A stretch of 60,788 nt of DNA from Ferruginibacter sp. GTDB lineage: Bacteria; Bacteroidota; Bacteroidia; Chitinophagales; Chitinophagaceae. The position numbers and the translations under genes were made by a program. The DNA lies in assembly GCA_025352695.1 (NCBI GenBank), contig JANXSK010000078.1, positions 1 to 60,788 on the forward strand, in the 5' to 3' direction. Positions 28,577 to 37,067 of the stretch are shown piece after piece; position 1 is the stretch's first letter; each line of letters opens with the position of its first letter. Below the pieces are notes generated by a model. The model searched no databases. It worked only from the letters and a program-made list of their open reading frames with translations, and was not told the origin of the DNA.

Positions 28577-29230
28577 ATGACAACATCTACACAACCATAT
28601 TATCTCCAATTACAACCGGGCATGGCCGTTCAACAAATGCAACCGCAACATGCTGAACAGTTGGAAGCATTACAACAAATTGTTTTTCCAACTTTGGCAG
28701 AAGAGGAATTGATAAAAGCGCCGCAATTTCTGCATCATTTGCAGCTTTTTCCAGAAGGCCAATTTGTTATAACGAATAATGAGGTAGTGATTGGTATGAC
28801 GTCCTGTATGAGAAGTAATTTTAACACCGATCAGCATACTTTTAAGGAGATCAGTGCCGGAGGATGGTTTACCAATCACAATCCAATGGGCAATTGGCTG
28901 TACGGTCTTGATATGGGTATTCATCCCGACTATCGTGGCAAAGGGTTTGCAAGATTTTTATACAGGGCAAGGCAGCAAATTGCAAAAGAGATGAGACTTA
29001 AAGGACAGTTTACGGTGGGTATGATGAATGGGTATGGAGCTGTTGCAAACAGCATTTCTGCTGAAGTGTATTTTGAAGAACTGAAAGAAGGAAAAAGGAC
29101 AGACCCAACACTTACACCCCAAATGAAAATTGGGTTTGAGCTTGTTTCCTTGGTATCGAACTACCTTAATGATCCTGCCTGTGGCAATTATGGGGTGTTA
29201 ATTAAAATAGATATTACTAAAAATATATAA
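28577..29230 (+). CDS. GNAT-family N-acetyltransferase (1)
   Basis: 217 residues. Acetyl-CoA-binding motif LDMGIHPDYRGKGFARFLYRAR (Q/RxxGxG/A form) near residue 115, preceded by the beta-strand region GQFVITNNEVVIGM. The C-terminal part (YFEELKEGKRTDPTLTPQM, GFELVSLVSNYL) resembles the acetyltransferase half of GNAT/nitrilase fusion proteins, but here it stands alone without the nitrilase domain. It lies in the amine-utilization run, so the acceptor may be an amine or amino acid; the acceptor cannot be read from sequence. Seven bp before the second GNAT. Confidence 0.88.
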   Translation: MTTSTQPYYLQLQPGMAVQQMQPQHAEQLEALQQIVFPTLAEEELIKAPQFLHHLQLFPEGQFVITNNEVVIGMTSCMRSNFNTDQHTFKEISAGGWFTNHNPMGNWLYGLDMGIHPDYRGKGFARFLYRARQQIAKEMRLKGQFTVGMMNGYGAVANSISAEVYFEELKEGKRTDPTLTPQMKIGFELVSLVSNYLNDPACGNYGVLIKIDITKNI

Positions 29231-29236
29231 AAAAGT

Positions 29237-29659
29237 ATGCTAATTAAAGAATGCAAATCAGAAATAGATATCCTTAAATGTTGGGAGGTGTTATTGGCCC
29301 TTAGGCCGCATTTAGAAGCTAATAATTTTGTGCCAACCATACAGGAAATGAGGAGCGAAGGTTACCAGTTATCGTTTATAGAAAAAAACGATAAAGCTAT
29401 AGCGGCTATTGGTTACCGTTACCTGCAGTACCTGTATAACGGCAAACATATTTATATTGATGATCTGTCTACATTGCCTGAAAGCAGGGGCAAAGGTTAT
29501 GCAGGAAAACTGTTGGATTATGTGGAAGCCAAAGCCAAAGAAAATGGTTACGGTTGCGTTACACTCGATTCGGGATATCTCCGCACAGATGCCCATCGCC
29601 TTTATCTTAACAAGGGATTTATATTAGTTGCACATCATTTCTCTAAAAATATAAAATAG
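29237..29659 (+). CDS. GNAT-family N-acetyltransferase (2)
   Basis: 140 residues, a single minimal GNAT domain. The acetyl-CoA motif DLSTLPESRGKGYAGKLLDY (RGKGYAG) lies near residue 80, followed by AKENGYGCVTLDSG and RLYLNKGFIL, the usual last strand and helix. Six bp after GNAT 1 and 4 bp before the second aminotransferase, so transcribed with them. Acceptor unknown; a role in protecting or channelling an amine intermediate is possible. Confidence 0.9.
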   Translation: MLIKECKSEIDILKCWEVLLALRPHLEANNFVPTIQEMRSEGYQLSFIEKNDKAIAAIGYRYLQYLYNGKHIYIDDLSTLPESRGKGYAGKLLDYVEAKAKENGYGCVTLDSGYLRTDAHRLYLNKGFILVAHHFSKNIK

Positions 29660-29663
29660 CATT

Positions 29664-31007
29664 ATGGCATTTATACAATTAAAAACAAGTCTGCCGGGTC
29701 CTAAAGGTCTGGCTGCATTAGAAAGAAGAAAAAATTTGTTGCCCGCAGGATTGGCCAAATCTACCGATGTAGTAGTTGAAAGAGCAGAAGGAGCTTTGGT
29801 ATGGGATGTAGATGGCAACCAGTTGATTGATTTTGCAGGAGGTATTGGTATGATCAATGTAGGACATCGCAATGAGCAAGTAGTAGGTGCTATTAAAAAA
29901 CAGTTGGATAAATACATTCATACTTGTTCGTTGGTTACTACTATCGAACCATACCTTGATTTGGCAGAATTACTAAATAGTGTTACTCCGGGAGACTTTC
30001 CTAAAAAAACGTTGCTGGCATGTTCTGGTTCCGAAGCGGTAGAAAATGCCATCAACATTGCCAAGTATTATACTAAGAGAAATGCAGTATTGTGTTTTGA
30101 AGCAGCTTATCATGGCCGCACATTATTAACGTTAAGTCTTACCAGTAAATATGCTTTATTTAAAAAAGGCTTTGGTACCTATGTTCCGGATATTTATCGT
30201 ATCCCTGCGCCCAACGTGTATCGTGGTATTCCAGGTATGAGTGAAGCAGCCTATGAAAAATATTGTATTCAAAAATTAGAAGAAGCATTTATAACACAGG
30301 TGGATCCCGATTCGCTTGCAGCTATCATCATAGAACCGGTAATGGGCGAAGGAGGATTTATCCCAATTCCCGCATCTTATTTGCATAAGTTGCGGCAGGT
30401 ATGCGATAAACACGGGATTGTTTTTATTGCAGATGAAATACAATGTGGCGCTGGCCGTACCGGAAAAATGTATGCCTGCGAACACAGCGGAGTAATTCCG
30501 GATATGGTAGTAAGTGCCAAATCTATTGGTGCAGGTATGCCTATAAGTGCAGTAACGGGTAAAGCCAAAATGATGGATGCGCCACACTTAGGTGGTGTTG
30601 GCGGTACGTATGGAGGTAGTCCGATAGCCTGTGTAGCGGCGATTGAAGCGATAAAAATTTTGCAATCTGAAAGCTTTTTGCAACGGGTAAATGAAGTGGG
30701 TGAAATTATAAGAATAACCATGGAAGGCTGGAAAACGAAATATTCCTTAATTGGTGATGTAAGAGGTATTGGTGCAATGCGACTGGTAGAGTTTGTTAAA
30801 GACAGAGATACAAAAGAACCTGATGCGGAAGCAACATTAGAAATTATCAAGGATGCCGTGGCGCATGGATTAATAATGATCAGGGCAGGTTTATTTAGCA
30901 ATTGCATTCGTTTGCTGCCACCCATTGTTATCACCAATCAACAATTAGTTGAAGGGTTGCAGGTGTTAGAAGCGGCTATCGCAAGCGCTCAGGAAAAGAG
31001 GAAGTAA
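29664..31007 (+). CDS. Class III aminotransferase, GABA aminotransferase-like (copy 2)
   Basis: 447 residues, a complete PLP aminotransferase: LIDFAGGIGMINVGH, CSGSEAVENAINIAK, FEAAYHGRT, FIADEIQCGAGRTG, and Schiff-base Lys in VSAKSIGAGMPIS. It aligns along its whole length with the copy at 24179, so the two are diverged paralogues in one operon and probably handle different amino donors, for example a diamine and the resulting omega-amino acid. Followed by a hairpin with a T-run that probably closes the main transcription unit. Confidence 0.92.
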   Translation: MAFIQLKTSLPGPKGLAALERRKNLLPAGLAKSTDVVVERAEGALVWDVDGNQLIDFAGGIGMINVGHRNEQVVGAIKKQLDKYIHTCSLVTTIEPYLDLAELLNSVTPGDFPKKTLLACSGSEAVENAINIAKYYTKRNAVLCFEAAYHGRTLLTLSLTSKYALFKKGFGTYVPDIYRIPAPNVYRGIPGMSEAAYEKYCIQKLEEAFITQVDPDSLAAIIIEPVMGEGGFIPIPASYLHKLRQVCDKHGIVFIADEIQCGAGRTGKMYACEHSGVIPDMVVSAKSIGAGMPISAVTGKAKMMDAPHLGGVGGTYGGSPIACVAAIEAIKILQSESFLQRVNEVGEIIRITMEGWKTKYSLIGDVRGIGAMRLVEFVKDRDTKEPDAEATLEIIKDAVAHGLIMIRAGLFSNCIRLLPPIVITNQQLVEGLQVLEAAIASAQEKRK

Positions 31008-31088
31008 TTTTATAGTAAATTATTTAAGGAAGTGGTGGTTATAAGATTTCTGTTAACCTCCAACGGAGTAAACAATTAATTACAAATT

Positions 31089-31140
31089 ACCCAACCCTGT
31101 CAGTGGTTAAAAATCTTAACGGCGGTTGGGCAAATTTTTT
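31089..31140 (+). terminator. Hairpin with T-run upstream of the amidohydrolase gene
   Basis: Outer stem CCCAACC (31090-31096) / GGTTGGG (31124-31130), inner stem GTTAA/TTAAC (31106-31120), followed by CAAATTTTTT. It ends only 19 bp before the TTG start of the next gene. It is therefore either the operon terminator, with the next promoter overlapping it, or a leader attenuator for the amidohydrolase gene. Confidence 0.7.
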
Positions 31141-31159
31141 ATAATTTTAAAAATATCAA

Positions 31160-32746
31160 TTGAGTACACTCTTCATTCACAACGCTCACATCATTTCTTT
31201 TCAGGATGATTTTGTTAATGGCGTGTGCGACAGTATTGCTATTAACGGCAATGTGATTGAAGCCGTGGGAAAATACGAAACACTTAAAAGCCTTATTCAT
31301 CCGGGTACACAAGTGGTAGACGCTAAAGGCAGTACCATTATGCCCGGATTTAATGATTCGCATATTCATATTTGGAAAGTCGGTAATCTTAAAACATTTA
31401 TGCTGGATGTTCGGGGTGTTAAAAGCAAAGAAGAACTGATTGAATCGCTAACAGATTATTATCTTAATAACCCACATTTAAAATGGATAACCGCAAGAGG
31501 TTTTAATGAAGTTATTTGGCAGGAAAAATTTATGCCGACAAAAATAGATCTGGATAAGGTTAGTGTAGATAAACCGATTTACCTCATTCGCACCTGCGCA
31601 CATATTGCTGCCTGTAACAGCAAGGCATTGAAAATAGCCTGTATTGATGCGGATACAAAAGTACCTGCAGGAGGAACCATTCAATTGGGAAATGATGGGC
31701 ATCCCAACGGTTTATTAAATGAAACTGCGCTTGGTCTGGTAGCCAATAAAATACCACCTTATTCTAAAGAAGATTTAAAAATAATGATACTGGCATGCAG
31801 GGAAGAAATGTATCGGTATGGTATTACCGCTGCCACAGATCCTGCCGCAGATCCCACGCTGATTGAGGCATACAAAGAAATGAACGACAGTGACAGATTG
31901 GGTTTTCGGCTTAATATATTACCCATCATTTTACCTGATGGAAGTAGTAAGCCATTTCCTTTACCTGATACATACAGCAGTCCATTTCTTACAATCAATA
32001 CGGTAAAGTTTTTTGCTGATGGTGGATTGAGCGGCAAAACAGCTGCCTTAAAAAGATTTTATAAAAATAGCCAGGAACAAGGTGTGCTGCGCTTAGATAA
32101 AAAACAATACAAAGCATTAAGCAGACAATGCATGGAGAAAGGGTTGGGCGTAGCTACGCATGCCATCGGCGATGCTGCCATTGAAATGATTATTGATGTG
32201 TACAAGAAATTGAATAAAGATTTTCCATCAACAATAAAACGGATAGAACATCTTGGCTTACCTGAAAAAAAGCAGTTGCAAGCAATGGCAACCAATAATA
32301 TTGCCTGCAGTATGCAAACTATTTTTTTAGATGAATTGGGTAAAAATTTTATTCAATATTTAGATGCGGATTACCTGAACCAATGTTATCCTGTACAGGC
32401 AGTTTTAAACCATCATATATTAATGGCGCTTTCTTCTGATGCGCCTGTAGTTAAAAACTTTAATCCGTTAAAAGGTATTGCAGCAGCAGTTACCCGAAAA
32501 ACAAATGAAGGTGAAACCATTGCAGCCAAAGAAGGTATTTCTATAGAAGCGGCACTAAAAGCATACACATTAAATGCTGCTACTATTGGCGGTGAAGATA
32601 GGTTTGGAAGTTTGCAAAATGGCAAGCTAGCTGACTTTATACTTCTTGATAAAAACCCATTGGTTACACCAATAGAAAATATAACAGCTATTAAAGTATT
32701 GGCTACTTATGTTGATGGTAAAAAAGTTTGGAGCTTGCAGGAATAA
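31160..32746 (+). CDS. YtcJ-like amidohydrolase (amidohydrolase_3 family; TTG start)
   Basis: 528 residues. Metal-binding and active-site motifs of the family: MPGFNDSHIHIWKV (HxH), TVKFFADGGLSGKTA, ATHAIGDAAIEMII, KRIEHLGLPE and ALSSDAPV (Asp), with the C-terminal beta-sandwich segment FGSLQNGKLADFILLDKNP. It hydrolyses amide-type bonds in small organic compounds; no signal peptide, so cytoplasmic. The frame opens with TTG (L/MSTLFIHNAHI), which fits the expected first beta strand. It ends the amine-related run and converges with the carboxylase genes. Substrate unknown; deacylation of an N-acyl amine or amino acid would fit the neighbours (inference). Confidence 0.9.
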   Translation: MSTLFIHNAHIISFQDDFVNGVCDSIAINGNVIEAVGKYETLKSLIHPGTQVVDAKGSTIMPGFNDSHIHIWKVGNLKTFMLDVRGVKSKEELIESLTDYYLNNPHLKWITARGFNEVIWQEKFMPTKIDLDKVSVDKPIYLIRTCAHIAACNSKALKIACIDADTKVPAGGTIQLGNDGHPNGLLNETALGLVANKIPPYSKEDLKIMILACREEMYRYGITAATDPAADPTLIEAYKEMNDSDRLGFRLNILPIILPDGSSKPFPLPDTYSSPFLTINTVKFFADGGLSGKTAALKRFYKNSQEQGVLRLDKKQYKALSRQCMEKGLGVATHAIGDAAIEMIIDVYKKLNKDFPSTIKRIEHLGLPEKKQLQAMATNNIACSMQTIFLDELGKNFIQYLDADYLNQCYPVQAVLNHHILMALSSDAPVVKNFNPLKGIAAAVTRKTNEGETIAAKEGISIEAALKAYTLNAATIGGEDRFGSLQNGKLADFILLDKNPLVTPIENITAIKVLATYVDGKKVWSLQE

Positions 32747-32833
32747 TATCCCTGCTAAAATTTTAATTATTAAATTGGGTTGACAGCATAAAATAATGCC
32801 AAAGTTGTTGGCCAAATTAGCAATAAAATTTTT

Positions 32834-34375
32834 TTATAAAGGGATGTTCCCATGTTTTTTTCTTGGTCTTTTAACTACTTTATTTTCCAGCATGGCATAA
32901 GCTTTTATTAGTTTTTTACGGGTATCCTTTGGTTCTATTACTTCATCAATAAAACCTCTTTCGGCAGCCTGGTAAGGCGTAGCAAATTTCTCTGCATACT
33001 CCATTTCTTTTTCTAATAATTTTTTTGCAGGGTCGGCAGCTTCTGCTATTTCTTTTTTAAAAATAATTTCGCTGGCACCCTTTGCGCCCATCACTGCAAT
33101 TTCTGCTGTGGGCCATGCAAAATTCATATCAGCCCCAATGTGTTTTGAATTCATTACATCATACGCACCGCCATATGCTTTTCTTGTAATAACGGTAACA
33201 CGTGGTACAGTGGCTTCACTTAATGCATATAATAATTTTGCGCCGTTGGTAATAATACCGTTCCATTCCTGGTCGGTGCCGGGTAAAAATCCTGGCACAT
33301 CTACCAATACCAATAAAGGGATATTAAAGCAATCACAAAAGCGGGTAAAGCGGGCCCCTTTTTTAGAACTATCAATATCCAATACACCGGCAAGGCGCAT
33401 AGGCTGGTTAGCAACAATACCAATACTTCTGCCCGCTAATCTTGCAAAGCCAACTACTAAATTTTCTGCGTAGTTTTTGTGTATTTCAAAAAACGAAGCT
33501 GCATCACAAATACCTGCAATTACGTCCCTGATATCATAAGGCTGGTTCCTGCTTTCCGGTATAATTTGTTCCAGACACTCCCTTGTTTCGTCAATATGTG
33601 TATAAGGGATTTTAGGAACTACATCTTCGCAGTTCTGCGGCATATAACTTAATAATTTTTTTACCTGCACAATGCATTCCATATCATTGGCAGCAGTTAA
33701 ATGTGTTACGCCGGATTTTATAGAATGAGTAGATGCTCCGCCTAATTCCTCTGAACTTATCTCTTCGTTCGTAACTGTTTTTACCACATTGGGACCGGTA
33801 ACAAACATATAACTGCTGTTCTCTACCATCAATGTAAAATCGGTAATGGCAGGCGAATAAACAGCACCACCTGCGCACGGTCCCATGATGGCAGATAGTT
33901 GTGGAATAACTCCTGAAGCCAGCACGTTTTTGTAAAAGATATCTGCATAGCCACCTAGCGATCTTACACCTTCCTGTATTCTTGCTCCGCCAGAATCATT
34001 TAATCCAACCATTGGAGCCCCGGTCTTCATGGCAAGATCCATTATTTTGCAAATTTTTTCTGCATGTGTTTCAGATAAAGCTCCACCAAAAACGGTAAAG
34101 TCTTGTGCAAATACATACAGCAAACGACCATTAACAGTTCCGTAACCAGTTATAACGCCATCGCCATAAAACTGTTGATCTTCCATTCCAAAATCTTTAG
34201 TACGATGTACAACGAGTGCGCCAATTTCTTCAAACGATCCCGGGTCCATTAATAAAGTAATTCTTTCTCTTGCAGTAAGTTTACCTTTTTTATGTTGCGT
34301 GGCATTGCGCTCAGTTCCGCCTCCGAGTTTACCAGCTGCTATTTTTTCTCGTAGTATTTCCACTTTCGATTTCAT
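32834..34375 (-). CDS. Acyl-CoA carboxylase, carboxyltransferase (beta) subunit
   Basis: 513 residues; transfers the carboxyl group from biotin to an acyl-CoA (propionyl-, acetyl- or methylcrotonyl-CoA). Crotonase-like double domain with [46 protein letters not shown] (biotin/CoA site), [17 protein letters not shown] and [16 protein letters not shown]. Last gene of a three-gene carboxylase set (BCCP, BC, CT in transcription order), 49 bp after the biotin carboxylase. Propionyl-CoA carboxylase is the commonest role of this arrangement, but substrate choice is not evident. Confidence 0.93.
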   Translation of the reverse strand: MKSKVEILREKIAAGKLGGGTERNATQHKKGKLTARERITLLMDPGSFEEIGALVVHRTKDFGMEDQQFYGDGVITGYGTVNGRLLYVFAQDFTVFGGALSETHAEKICKIMDLAMKTGAPMVGLNDSGGARIQEGVRSLGGYADIFYKNVLASGVIPQLSAIMGPCAGGAVYSPAITDFTLMVENSSYMFVTGPNVVKTVTNEEISSEELGGASTHSIKSGVTHLTAANDMECIVQVKKLLSYMPQNCEDVVPKIPYTHIDETRECLEQIIPESRNQPYDIRDVIAGICDAASFFEIHKNYAENLVVGFARLAGRSIGIVANQPMRLAGVLDIDSSKKGARFTRFCDCFNIPLLVLVDVPGFLPGTDQEWNGIITNGAKLLYALSEATVPRVTVITRKAYGGAYDVMNSKHIGADMNFAWPTAEIAVMGAKGASEIIFKKEIAEAADPAKKLLEKEMEYAEKFATPYQAAERGFIDEVIEPKDTRKKLIKAYAMLENKVVKRPRKKHGNIPL

Positions 34376-34424
34376 TCAATTTGTTTATTGATTTTTTAAA
34401 GTTTACTTCATAACAAACAATTGA

Positions 34425-35897
34425 TTACACCAATCTTTTTTTCCAACTGGTAAATTTATTTTCTACAGGCTGAGTAATTGTTTGTTGCTCCATCCAGTAT
34501 TTTACTGCAACCATAGCAGCTATGGCTGCATTGGATTGTTGTGTTGTTTTTATCTTTTCAGGAGTATAAAAATCCTTTACAAAATGTGTATCAAACTTAC
34601 CTGCAAGAAATCCCTCCTGTTCAAAAACAAAACTGCCAAATGGCAAGGTGGTACATACGCCTTCAATTATATACTCTTTGATGGCTTGTTTCATTTTTTG
34701 TAGGGCTTCTGTTCTGTCTTTACCATGTGTAATCAACTTTGCAATCATCGGGTCGTAATAGATTGGAATGGTCATGCCTTCTTCATATCCATCATCTACT
34801 CTTATGCCATCGCCTGTTGGCTTTACATATTTTACAAGTGTACCGATGGATGGTAAAAAATCATTCAAAGGATCTTCTGCATATACCCTTAATTCAAAGG
34901 CATGTCCATTAATGCTAATATCATCTTGTGTAAAGCCAAGCGGTTCGCCCCTGGCTATTTTTATTTGTTCTTCCACCAGATCTAATCCCGTAATCATTTC
35001 CGTAACAGGATGCTCTACCTGCAGCCGGGTATTCATTTCTAAAAAATAAAAATTGAGATTTTCATCCATTAAAAATTCAACTGTGCCGGTGCTGATATAA
35101 TTACAAGCCTTTGCAACCATCACTGCGGCATCGCCCATTTTAGTTCGGAGTGCTGGCGTTAAAATAGCAGAGGGTGATTCTTCTACCACTTTTTGGTGAC
35201 GTCGCTGAATGCTACATTCTCTTTCAAATAAATGCACTACGTTACCATATTTATCTGCCAGTATCTGTATTTCTATATGGCGTGGAGAAGCAACATATTT
35301 TTCAATAAAAACGGCACCATCCCCAAAAGAAGCGTTGGCTTCGCTGACAGCACGTTGCATTTGCTCTTCAAAATCCGCCTCTCTTTCTACAATGCGCATG
35401 CCTCTGCCGCCGCCGCCTGCCGAAGCTTTTATAAGAATGGGATAGCCGATTGCAGCAGCCGTTTTCTTTGAAAATGGAATATCTTCAATGGCTTTATCAA
35501 TGCCCGGCACCATCGGAATATTGTATTGCTTAACGCACTCTTTAGCCGCAAGTTTGGAGCCCATTATTCGCATTGCTGCAGGATCCGGGCCAATAAAAAT
35601 AATGCCGGCATCCTGCACTTTTTGGCAAAAAATAGCATTCTCACTAAGAAAACCATAGCCCGGGTGAATGCCATCAACGTTCAGTTGTTTGCAGAAAGCA
35701 ATTATTTTATCGCCGTTTAAATACGATTGACTTGATGGTGCAGCACCCAAACAAACGGCTTCATCTGCAAACAATACGTGGGGAGAATTTCTGTCGGCTT
35801 CAGAAAAAACAGCTACCGATTTAATGCCCATTCTGCGGATGGTTTGCATAATTCGCAATGCGATTTCTCCCCGGTTGGCCACTAATATTTTTTTCAT
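34425..35897 (-). CDS. Biotin carboxylase subunit of acyl-CoA carboxylase
   Basis: 490 residues; ATP-dependent carboxylation of biotin on the carrier protein. N-terminal fold KKILVANRGEIALRIMQT, the ATP-grasp glycine loop KASAGGGGRGMRIV, MNTRLQVEHPVTEMITG, FELRVYAEDP and VDDGYEEGMTIPIYYDPMIAK. Length and lack of a fused biotinyl domain fit a stand-alone AccC/PccA-like subunit; a short C-terminal tail (about 450-490) extends beyond the usual end. Middle gene of the carboxylase operon. Confidence 0.94.
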   Translation of the reverse strand: MKKILVANRGEIALRIMQTIRRMGIKSVAVFSEADRNSPHVLFADEAVCLGAAPSSQSYLNGDKIIAFCKQLNVDGIHPGYGFLSENAIFCQKVQDAGIIFIGPDPAAMRIMGSKLAAKECVKQYNIPMVPGIDKAIEDIPFSKKTAAAIGYPILIKASAGGGGRGMRIVEREADFEEQMQRAVSEANASFGDGAVFIEKYVASPRHIEIQILADKYGNVVHLFERECSIQRRHQKVVEESPSAILTPALRTKMGDAAVMVAKACNYISTGTVEFLMDENLNFYFLEMNTRLQVEHPVTEMITGLDLVEEQIKIARGEPLGFTQDDISINGHAFELRVYAEDPLNDFLPSIGTLVKYVKPTGDGIRVDDGYEEGMTIPIYYDPMIAKLITHGKDRTEALQKMKQAIKEYIIEGVCTTLPFGSFVFEQEGFLAGKFDTHFVKDFYTPEKIKTTQQSNAAIAAMVAVKYWMEQQTITQPVENKFTSWKKRLV

Positions 35898-35945
35898 ATT
35901 TTTTTGTTTGATTGTATAAAGAAAAATTTTTAGCTAAATTTTTCT

Positions 35946-36437
35946 TTATTCCAATTCTATCAAAATCTGCCCTTTTTCAACTGCCTGTCCGGCCGAAATT
36001 ACGATTCGTTTAATAATGGCGGTGTTGTGAATTACAATACTGTTTTCCATTTTCATGGCTTCCAGTGTCAGGAGTTTATCACCTTCATTTACAACCTGTC
36101 CATTGGCAACGCAAATCTCTAAAACCAGTCCCGGCATGGGCGCTTTTATTTCTTTAATAAGTTTGTTAGCTACCAATCCAAAACCCATTTTTTCCAGAAC
36201 CTGGTCTAGCCTATCTTTTATTTCAATTTCAAAATTTTCTCCCTCTATTTCTATGGTAATTTTTTTTGCAGCCAAATCTGTGGCCACCACTTTTGCATTT
36301 ATAGATTTATGATTTTTTAAGATATGATATACGCCGGGAGATTTTTTTACAATATCAGCAGCAGCTATTTCTTCCTTTGTAAATAAAAACTCAAATTCAT
36401 TTGATTTTACTTTGTAGTTGGTTTCTTTATCTGTCAT
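35946..36437 (-). CDS. Biotin carboxyl carrier protein of the acyl-CoA carboxylase
   Basis: 163 residues from the ATG at 36437 (MTDKETNYKVKS); the frame continues to 36563, but the extra residues look unlike the family. Biotinyl domain at the C-terminus with the biotin-attachment motif LEAMKMENSI (Lys carries biotin) and IKAPMPGLVLEI at its start. The N-terminal half is the short, variable carrier-linker region. First gene of the set, 48 bp before the biotin carboxylase. Confidence 0.9.
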   Translation of the reverse strand: MTDKETNYKVKSNEFEFLFTKEEIAAADIVKKSPGVYHILKNHKSINAKVVATDLAAKKITIEIEGENFEIEIKDRLDQVLEKMGFGLVANKLIKEIKAPMPGLVLEICVANGQVVNEGDKLLTLEAMKMENSIVIHNTAIIKRIVISAGQAVEKGQILIELE

Positions 36438-36667
36438 AATGAAGTTTTTTGTAGAAATATTTTCCATGCAAGCCAAAGAAAATACCGCCCTTTTTATGTG
36501 AAAGGAGGATAATAAAATTACTTGTTGAAAATACGAAATAAAACATATCCGGTTAGGATACATTCCAAATTCATTTTCCTCCGGGTTGCCAATCTTACTA
36601 TAAGATTTAATTACTATGAACTTTGTATCGTTTATTAAAAAAAGAACGATATTCTATTTTTACCGTG

Positions 36668-36686
36668 GTTGGTTTTATTGACCAAC
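36668..36686. repeat. Small hairpin upstream of the RAYT remnant
   Basis: GTTGGT-TTTATTG-ACCAAC, a perfect 6-bp stem about 50 bp upstream of the transposase remnant. RAYT genes are often flanked by REP hairpins, but this one is too small to assign on its own. Confidence 0.3.
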
Positions 36687-36736
36687 AACCGAAGCTTACA
36701 CCATAAAACTGCCATTAAAAATAAGATATTTCATCA

Positions 36737-37017
36737 GTGGAAAAATACGCAATATACTGGCCTCGATTTTACACAGGAACAATTTTAGAAGGGAAGCCAT
36801 TGCTAAAATCCGCTAAATGTAAGACTATAATTATTACAAGCTTTCAACAGCTTGCCAGCAATAAAATGAAAAGATTGTATGCCTTTTTGATAATGGATAA
36901 TTACCTTTATTTAATATAGCAGGCGTTGGAGAGTTATTAATTTTACATATTGTTAAGTTGCAGGATTTAAAATTTGTAACAAAAAGGCACAGGGAGAACT
37001 CCTGCACCAAATGTTAA
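36737..37017 (+). pseudogene. Remnant of a REP-associated tyrosine transposase (RAYT, Y1_Tnp/IS200-like)
   Basis: A 60-codon fragment opening with GTG reads like the N-terminus of Bacteroidota RAYT transposases: RFYTGTILEGKPLL, KTIIITSFQQLASNKM and LYAFLIMDNYLYLI. The last segment matches the family's YAFVIMPNHIHLI, where the HUH histidines belong, but both histidines have become tyrosine. A stop follows at 36917. In another frame, KLQDLKFVTKRHREN (36955-36999) fits the next family block (VQRDFLKFTAQ-like) at the expected distance of about 12 codons, with a stop at 37015. The rest of the gene is missing. The rest of the 630-bp spacer 36438-37067 holds nothing else recognised. The family match is from memory of its conserved blocks, not from a search. 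Confidence 0.6.
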
Positions 37018-37067
37018 ATAATTTCAGATTTAAGCAATTTCGCTTCCTTCATCTTACCTATAATACC

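Noticed and set aside
30377..30937. 186-codon frame opposite the second aminotransferase
   Set aside because: Longest shadow frame; Ser/Pro/Ile-rich composition comes from the reverse reading of a confident gene.
36438..36563. N-terminal extension of the biotin carrier protein
   Set aside because: The ATG at 36437 gives a normal carrier length; the extra residues look like untranslated leader.
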